A stretch of DNA of 64,000 bases from assembly GCA_025617745.1 (NCBI GenBank), contig CM046853.1, forward strand, positions 55,766,643-55,830,642. Reading direction: 5' to 3'. Both the position numbers and the translations under genes were made by a program. Source of the stretch: Heliocidaris erythrogramma. Lineage: Eukaryota; Echinodermata; Echinoidea; Camarodonta; Echinometridae. Positions 57,051 to 64,000 of the stretch are shown here, piece after piece (position 1 is the first letter of the stretch; every line of letters starts with the position of its first letter). The notes below the pieces were generated by a model that made no database searches, was not told where the DNA came from, and worked only from the letters and a program-made list of their open reading frames with translations.

Positions 57051-57843
57051 AATTATCCCTCTCAATCCTCCCCATGAGGTAACCACCTGCCCACTCCGTA
57101 CTGCCCCTTTTACGTTGACCTGATTTTTCCTTACCTTAATGCCCTCCTCGTAAGAAAACAGTTATGATAAATATGGCAAGGTAAATCAAACAATGTCAAA
57201 TTTTCCTGTTATGATAAAAATGCCATTTTGAGACAATAATGGTTAGGAAAATCCGGTACGTGTTTTGATAAACTCTCTGGCCGTTAGAATTGGTGGCTAT
57301 TTCTACTGAGCAGAGGGGAGTAGATTCGAGATAGAGAGGGCAGCTGAACTCTACGTACAATAGAGAGGAAAAACACATCATATATGTACATGTAGAACTT
57401 ATGATGCAGATGAATAAACATGAGCGTGTGAGAGTGGAAAGAAACATTAATTAGGAAAGAATGGAAATCCAAGCTCTCGAAGTAAGATGACGGATGAAAT
57501 ATTGAACAAAACAAAGAAAGTTATGAAAGAAACATAATGCAGGAGAAAAGAAGGTGGCATATTTAAAACGTATGATGTGACAGAAAATTGAAGAGAGGGG
57601 GAGAATGAGAATGTGGAGAGATGAGAAGAATTGTAAGATTTTAAAAATAAAATATGACGATAACCTTCAATGGAAAAAAGTGAAAAGGGCGTACACTGAA
57701 ATAATTTCACAAGCCTGCGGATAACAATTGAATTTAAGGAAATTAATAAGAATATATGAATAAATAGGTGTGACCAAATGAACTGTTTCCAGAGTGGTGG
57801 ACCCGAGAGGGAGGCTCATGTCTCTCTTTTGTCATTCATCTTA

Positions 57844-57917
57844 ATCTGTTTGGAGCCAGAAGGGCGTTAACTCTGTGTTTAAGTATAGAGTTAATGCCAT
57901 TCTGGCTACAAACAGGC
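57844..57917. repeat. GGAGCCAGAAGGGCGTTAAC-type palindrome, copy D
   Basis: Left arm TTTGGAGCCAGAAGGGCGTT, right arm TTAATGCCATTCTGGCTACA. The left arm is identical to copy C over at least 25 bases; the right arm has decayed. Confidence 0.87.
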
Positions 57918-59867
57918 GCAAGTTTGAATGTGAGACATACAAGTTTCCTTCAAGCGAGTCAATATCACTCGACCTATGTCGATTTATTATTATTATGTTT
58001 GTTTGTATTTCATTTTTTGTCTGAAGACATCCGTCATTATGTATTTTTCTTTTTTATATTGCCTTACTTCACCGTATCCACACAGCTTGTGGAATCAAAC
58101 TGTACAGAAACATTCCTTTCTTCCGTCCACATTTCTTGCAAGGTCTACATAATTATGGTCTGCTCAGGAAGAACGTTGTAAATGGTCTATCTGGAGAGGA
58201 AATGTTACTCAATACTTATTAACGGACAGTGATCGTAAGATCCAGGTCGGACAACTGCTTTAAGTCGGGACCGGATTCCTCTCGTTATTAACGCGTCAAA
58301 ATATCGACTGACAGAGCGTCAATCTCGATCTGTTATATTCATTGTCCCAGACTTGATTATATAAAAATGTGGGAATGCATTTTTCATTTTTATAATTTGG
58401 TTTGCTTTAGGCCATTCAAGCTCATGTGTTGGAGAATAGTACAGTCCTGAAGGAAATATGACGTAAATTTAGTCTACAGCTTTTAATGAATATCTGCCTG
58501 ATCTGTTTACCTATTATGTAAGACTTATAAACTTATCATACGTTAAATGTTGATATGCCAGGCAAGCCTCGGTAGCGGCATAGCATAGGGCAAGTGCCGC
58601 CATGAATTTATGATGACACCGAGGCCCCCTTTAAAAAAAATGACGGAGTGCAGGAATTAAAATATGATTCTTTGATGTATGAATATTCAAACATGCACTT
58701 TTTTCTCAAACACTATACGCTCCCTCGCATAATTAGATATATAGTAGTAGACTGTCATTGAAATCTTTTGTTTATTTCAGCGTGTTGAAAACTTCTAATG
58801 GTTTGTGAATTGACGTCATTCATTCTCGCTTCAGTGGTTATACTAGTATCATCCAAGGTTTATACTGCTTCTGCCTTTTCCCTTCTTTCATGTTAAACGC
58901 TGAATACTGAATAATAATCGAAATCGAATAATTCTCGAAATGATGACATACTATGAATCAGGAGCAAATCAAGCTTGGCCTTGCAAAGACTCGTGGAAGG
59001 GTCTCTTTCTCTAAAAGGAGGAAGAAAAAATAGAAAAAAGGAATCATGCCTCTGTTTACACAGATGAATAATGTTGAATGAAACGATGGGAACAATGACA
59101 TGAAGATCAGACTTTCAGTCTGTGTCATTCTGTGAGAAATAGTTGGGGGGGGGGGGGGGTACGGTGGAAAGTCAGAGAATTTAGGTTATGTTATGTTTTC
59201 ATTACAACACTGTCGCTATATTTGAGGTTGTGATTGTACCCTATCGACGAACTGGTCTAGAAAGTCACTGAATGTGAGCGGTTGAGATGTGATAAGATCA
59301 CTTTTGACCACAAGAGATATACCATATATGGTAGATCAATGCTCTTCAACAACGTTAATGAAGAGTTTAGATATTGAGGATTCTTCAATTCATCATGCAT
59401 CTATAAGAAACCCATTACTGTCATCAGAATATGGTTCGTTTAAATACAAATACATCTTAGACATATTCGATTTTAAAAACTCCCATTTATTTGGAGCCTT
59501 TTAAAAACCTGTTTAAGCAATTTCCCATGCCCAAAAATATTCATCGGATGGAAGTGGGGCACGATGAAGAATATATTTAACACTAAATGTATGATTTATC
59601 GAAAAGACAGAACTTTTTAAAGTTCATTTTATTCTTCCTTAGATATTTTTTTACACAAAACCTATACCATGCAAGTCAACCACGTGTATTTTTAGTTGTA
59701 CTTCTGCACTGAACTTTTTTTTTATAGACTTACCTGCATTATTATGTGAAAGCAAAACAAAGCTCCCAAAATTTTCGTTCTGGAACCCCAACCCCCTTTT
59801 GTATTATAACTTTTTTGTATTCTTTCTTTTTTTTATTCGCCCCCTCCCGAGCCCTCTGTTTTGTTAG
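57918..59867. other. Non-coding stretch
   Basis: AT-rich with a poly(G) of 15 at 59145-59159. No gene recognised. Confidence 0.5.
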
Positions 59868-59924
59868 TGACGATACACTGATGGCGGTAACAAGGACTAT
59901 TTATGTCTCAACTGTTAATAACAG
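59868..59924 (+). other. Candidate small exon
   Basis: Bounded by a pyrimidine-rich acceptor (CTCTGTTTTGTTAG) and donor ACAG|GTGAGC. Open in the frame DDTLMAVTRTIYVSTVNN, with an ATG at 59881. No partner exon found within the window. Possibly downstream of the 55344 donor. Confidence 0.28.
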
Positions 59925-60118
59925 GTGAGCTTCTAATCATGAGATGAATATCAAAATGACAAAGACAGTAAAACAAGACACACGGTGATTTGAAATAGAT
60001 ATCAGGGTCGGTCTGATGAAACAAACCTTTTTAATAGTTTGAATAACAATGAAAATATTTGTGACACATTTGCCATCACAATGAACACATCCACTAGATC
60101 AATGACCATCAGAAGTAT

Positions 60119-60475
60119 ACAGTAACGGATCCAAGATGATCTGGTGGGGGTGGCACAAGTCCAAAATTATCTGACAATGTAAAAAAAAAGAGGGGGATAT
60201 ATTTTCAGGTTCCCCCTTGTATGTTTGATTGTTTGTTTTTGTTTTTGTATTTTTTGTATTTTTTTTTTGTTTTTGTTTTGTGTTTGTTTGTTTGTTTTGG
60301 GTTTGTTTTTTTTTTTTTTTTTTTTTTTTTTTGGGGGGGGGGGGGGTCTAAGATCGTTACCGGAGCAAATAATTGGTGCACATCTTAATTCGTACTTCAC
60401 ATAATAATTATGGTATGCCAGATTAGGTTTTGACGGGGATCAGTGCCCCTGTGCCCCCGGATCCACCACTGGTGT
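60119..60475. mobile_element. Probable hAT-like element remnant
   Basis: CAGTAACGGATCCA at the left and (reversed) CAGTGGTGGATCCGGGG at the right resemble hAT ends (CAGTGGCGGATCCA). No clean 8-bp duplication. Contains a GT-rich run, T27 and G14 (60306-60346). Confidence 0.5.
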
Positions 60476-60889
60476 AATGGAATAACACGGTTGAAATATA
60501 ATGGGACGTCGAAGAAGATGTATATTTGAGGGCTTCTTCTTATATTAGCCATGCAAGCTGACCTTAGACATCAGTGAACTATAATAAAAGCGTGAGGACC
60601 AATCATTAACCCATATTTTTTTTAAAGAAATGGGTAGATATGAATTTAAAAGAAAAGACTCGCAGGGGCTTAGCTAAATTTAAAAGAAAATCCAGAAGCA
60701 AATTAGATTTAAGACCTCATGCAAGTTTTCAATTTTTGAAACATTTAAAACATGTTATACCTAATGTAATGTGCAAAGACATGTCGGAGTTTATTATAAA
60801 TCGGTCCAAAGTCCGTGTTTTATAATTTAATTATTTTCGCTGGTATCTTATACATTATCGTGCACTTCAAGTGCATTTCTTTTTTTAAC

Positions 60890-61438
60890 TTAAAGGTAGT
60901 ACATAGTGTTTGCAAAGATCATAGATTTTTCAAATGTATATTTTATTCGATCCAAGTGACCTACAGAAGAAGATAATGGTCGTTGGTCCGGTTAAAATCG
61001 GTCAAGGTTCAGAGATATAAAGGGTTTTCTTATCTCGAGCTGTATAGCGCAATCGTTGGCAAAGATATTCTCCTCCGCCAAAATAAAGGTTTTACATAAG
61101 AAATCAAGCTCGTCGTTAAATAATATGATGAAGTAGTCTCACATGAAGATACTCCTAAAATTTCATGGCGATCGGCCAATGAATAACTGAGATATAGGGC
61201 TCAGCAATTCTGCCTTTGTTGCTTAAGGGATCGCATTTTTATCGGGGGTTCCCGATAAAAAGGCGATCCCTGAATTTTCAATAAAATACATTAAATAGAA
61301 AAACGTTAATATCTTGAAAACTAAACAATATTAGAATCTGCGGTTTGGAGGGTTGGTTAGGTACCCCAAACGGAGTGTTGTAACAAAAAAATGAATAAAA
61401 TTTATTTTTGAACCCCCGACACTACGCACTGCCTTTAA
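60890..61438. mobile_element. TTAA-flanked MITE, about 545 bp
   Basis: TTAA-AGGTAGTACATAGTGT at the left and (reversed) TTAA-AGGCAGTGCGTAGTGT at the right. The interior has a sharp hairpin at 61228-61271 (GGGATCGCATTTTTATCGGG with its inverse). No coding frame. Confidence 0.78.
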
Positions 61439-63283
61439 TGTTATTCATGATATTTGAAGAAAGAAATATTCTTTGGAAATGTGCCTAGAGATACAAGTTT
61501 CAGACTGAATAACAGTTTTCTTTGGAGAGTGTCTTTAAAGGGCTTTGACTCTCTTTGGCGAAAATATGTTGACTCGTCATTTGCAGGGTTTCAGCAGCAA
61601 AACTCAAACAAGTTTACTCCTATAATTTGTAGCGTTTCAGCGATCAAAAGCGCCAAAAAAGGTTTACTCATATGCGAACAATAAAGAGATAACACCAACA
61701 ATGGTTTTTAAAGTGTGGTAGAATATTACGTAAGAAAGAGCGCGCTGTTATCTCGTGAAACATCCATGCAAATTTAGCGGACGTGCGCATGAAAACAAGG
61801 AAGAACAAAAAATCAGATTCGTTCACTGATGGAAGTAAATCGGGTCATGTCGGATGTGGGTTTTATCATCAACAGGCTAAATCAAATGAAGCAAATTGTC
61901 ACAAATATACATAGGATCAATCCGACATTTTCTACAGACGGATTTACAATCTAATATTGAATACGGAATCAATAGATTAATAAGACAACATGTGAATGAA
62001 TGTATCAATATAATAAGTAAATGAATATAAGGTCTTATGATTAAAACATTTCATGTCACTATTCCCAACCGTCCCATAGAAAAGATCGTGCTTTGACAGA
62101 ATGTATAGTACTTGATAAAACAGGGAGAGATATCATCAGTCAGTAATATTAACCCGTCAAAATTCCCTTCACATAAAGAGGTTTCTCACAAAAACAGGAA
62201 ATACATTTCATACTGGAAGTATATAACAATGAATGTATTGTTTATAAATGTCGATTTCCACCATGAATCATTTTTCCTTTTGTCGTCTATTTTTGGTTTT
62301 GAGCGGTTTCTGGGCAGTCTGGAGCCGTTAGGAAGAACTTTTGATATTTCCAGCCCACCTTCCATGAGCCCCAAATGTTCATGAATGATTCTGAGTCTGC
62401 ACAGTTAACACGATGTGGTTTTTTTTAGACAGTCATGAACCCAGCCTTTGCACAAAGAACATTATTCTCTGTTTGATAAACCACAAAACAAACCATAGCA
62501 TTCTTCTAGCACTAGCAGAATGATATTTACCGCGAAAAGTTTGGGCGGCAAACATCCGCCGATTTGACACGAAGAACATTGTCTCAAGTTGGCATGAGGA
62601 ATTTCGCATGCTGACTGAAATTGATATGTACGAATGTTTTCGAGCTTTGCAAAACGTGTTTTTCACCAAATTTTTTGTTTGATGTAGAATGTTAGTGGAG
62701 CTGATTGATTTGGAGGGGGGCCCATTTCTTCAAGATATACAGAATTGAGACGAACAAGCGGTCAAATATTTAAATATAAACCTATTAGAATGTATTCAAA
62801 GGCTTGCATTCCTTCGAACGATAAATCCGTTTCTGGGTATGATTAAATTGGAGTAAAGGGACTTAGATCAAGGTTTTGAAATATGACTTAAAAAACTGAG
62901 ATTGAACCAAATTCGGATAAAGTTGAGCTCTTGTCATGCGATTACATTGAGAAAGAAACTGTCTTAGAGCAACTGGGAAATGTTGATCATATTGGTGTAG
63001 ACTGTGAGCTTTTGGAATCGTCAAAATGATACGAAATTGACCAAATCTCGCTGAAAAGCACATGCACTGTATACGGAAATGGACTGCACACACACATCAT
63101 GTGGCATGAATGTTCGGCCCGAACACTTCAGCTATTTTTCGTCATATTTCGAACATCGGGGCATTTGGAGAGCAATCCTTTTAGGGGACATTTCAGTTAT
63201 ATGATGTTCTTCCAAGGAGGTACTAGGCAGGCCGCCTTGGTTCTTCCAAATTGACATAAAAGGAATGAGAAAGCTCACATAAT
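61439..63283. other. Non-coding stretch
   Basis: Short open frames on both strands near 61454, 62112 and 62433 without splice support or recognisable motifs. Confidence 0.45.
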
Positions 63284-63315
63284 TAGGTGATCTGTCGATA
63301 TCGACAGATCACCTA
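63284..63315. repeat. Perfect 32-bp palindrome
   Basis: TAGGTGATCTGTCGAT joined directly to its exact reverse complement with no spacer, centred between 63299 and 63300. Confidence 0.95.
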
Positions 63316-64000
63316 TTAATTTTGTCCGAATTTTCTTCTTTATTTTTATTTATTTATTTTTATAACAAATTGTTGTGGCCACCAAATCTCAAAATCGGCC
63401 AGGTCAATATCATCGAATTTCATGTCATGTATGAGGTCAATCATGGACATGGTCCATTAAGCTTTTGGAGGTCATCATGTCATCGTGACGTCATCAAGAC
63501 GCCATTTTGTAAATTTACAAGATCGATTATATCTTCATAATCGATCATCAAAAATCAACTATATTCACACCACATAAACTTCACATGACGGGTCATCAAG
63601 TCATGTCCTCACACGTCATCTAGAGGTCAGGACGTGCGCGTACGCGCGCGTCAAAATTTAAAAATGCTCAAAATCACGTAGGATCAAGTCTGCACACGTT
63701 TCAGGTCATTTTGAGCATTTCAAAAATGTCCGTGCGTAAGCGTCCGCGCGCGCGCTTTACGCGCGCACAAGTCGTAAATAACGTTAAAACGCTGTTTTTT
63801 CTATTGATTTGCAATCCTGACACTTTTCTTCATCATTTCCATCAACTTGGAATCAATTTCAATCAATAATAAGGTCGTACGGGCGCGTCAAATTTCAAAA
63901 TCCGTGCGCGCATCTATGGCGAAAATAACGTAAAAACGTGCAAAAACATGCCTCTACAAAATTAACTCTAGCTCTTTAAATAGTCCACAAACCCCCCAAT
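63316..64000. other. CpG- and GCGC-rich right edge
   Basis: Alternating AT-rich sequence and CG clusters (CGTACGCGCGCG near 63640, CGCGCGCGCTTTACGCGCGC near 63745), a TGACGTCA site near 63486 and repeated ACGTCA/CATCA words. It looks like part of a larger repeat cut by the window edge. Confidence 0.45.

Noticed and set aside
60167-60400. Lys/Asn/Gln-rich open frame on the minus strand
   Set aside because: Read-through of T-rich and GT-rich low-complexity DNA inside a transposon remnant.
62112-62384. 90-codon + strand frame ending SSPPSMSPKCS
   Set aside because: No promoter, no splice partners and no recognisable family; AT-rich first half looks random.
1-64000. CRISPR arrays, prokaryotic operons, viral genes or toxin genes
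   Set aside because: No regularly spaced direct repeats with unique spacers, and no dense coding or recognisable viral or toxin proteins were seen.

Overview
This window is animal nuclear DNA, AT-rich and intron-rich, with GT-AG introns, many short inverted-repeat transposons, tRNA-derived SINEs, long poly(G)/poly(C) runs and purine or pyrimidine microsatellites. There are no operons, no bacterial-type dense coding and no CRISPR. The repeat style and the one recognisable gene suggest a marine invertebrate deuterostome, most likely an echinoderm such as a sea urchin. The taxon is an inference, not read directly from the sequence.

The clearest gene lies on the + strand at 32782-48478. Eleven coding exons splice in phase into a 608-residue coiled-coil protein that I recognise as Spindly (SPDL1/CCDC99), the dynein-dynactin adaptor of the kinetochore corona. 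It has the N-terminal CC1 box (AAxxG), the Spindly box (GNSLFAEV) at residues 255-262 and a C-terminal farnesylation-type tetrapeptide CKQQ. Its introns hold a pyrimidine microsatellite, a truncated second copy of exon 4, three decaying tandem copies of the 3' half of exon 7, a Tigger-like element, a decayed piggyBac-like element, TTAA-flanked foldback elements and SINE pieces.

On the - strand at 8986-21424, four small exons (19, 63, 66 and 69 nt) join in perfect phase. They encode the N-terminal 72 residues of a Q/Y/H-rich protein that I do not recognise. Its promoter probably lies near 21.4-21.7 kb, and the gene runs on toward or past the left edge. The region between the two genes (21.7-32.7 kb) is mostly transposon debris. 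It includes two hAT-like or pogo-like elements with intact target duplications, a foldback inserted into a SINE at a TTAA, an 18-nt nested inverted repeat family, and a hairpin with a vertebrate-type telomere repeat in its loop.

From 48.5 kb to the end there is no securely coding gene. It contains the Spindly 3' untranslated region, two weak candidate exons at about 55.3 and 59.9 kb, microsatellites, a perfect hAT MITE and more inverted-repeat elements. A short palindromic element (core GGAGCCAGAAGGGCGTTAAC) occurs four times across the window, and one copy is a perfect 32-bp-arm hairpin. This is the best candidate for an undescribed repeat or structured element here.
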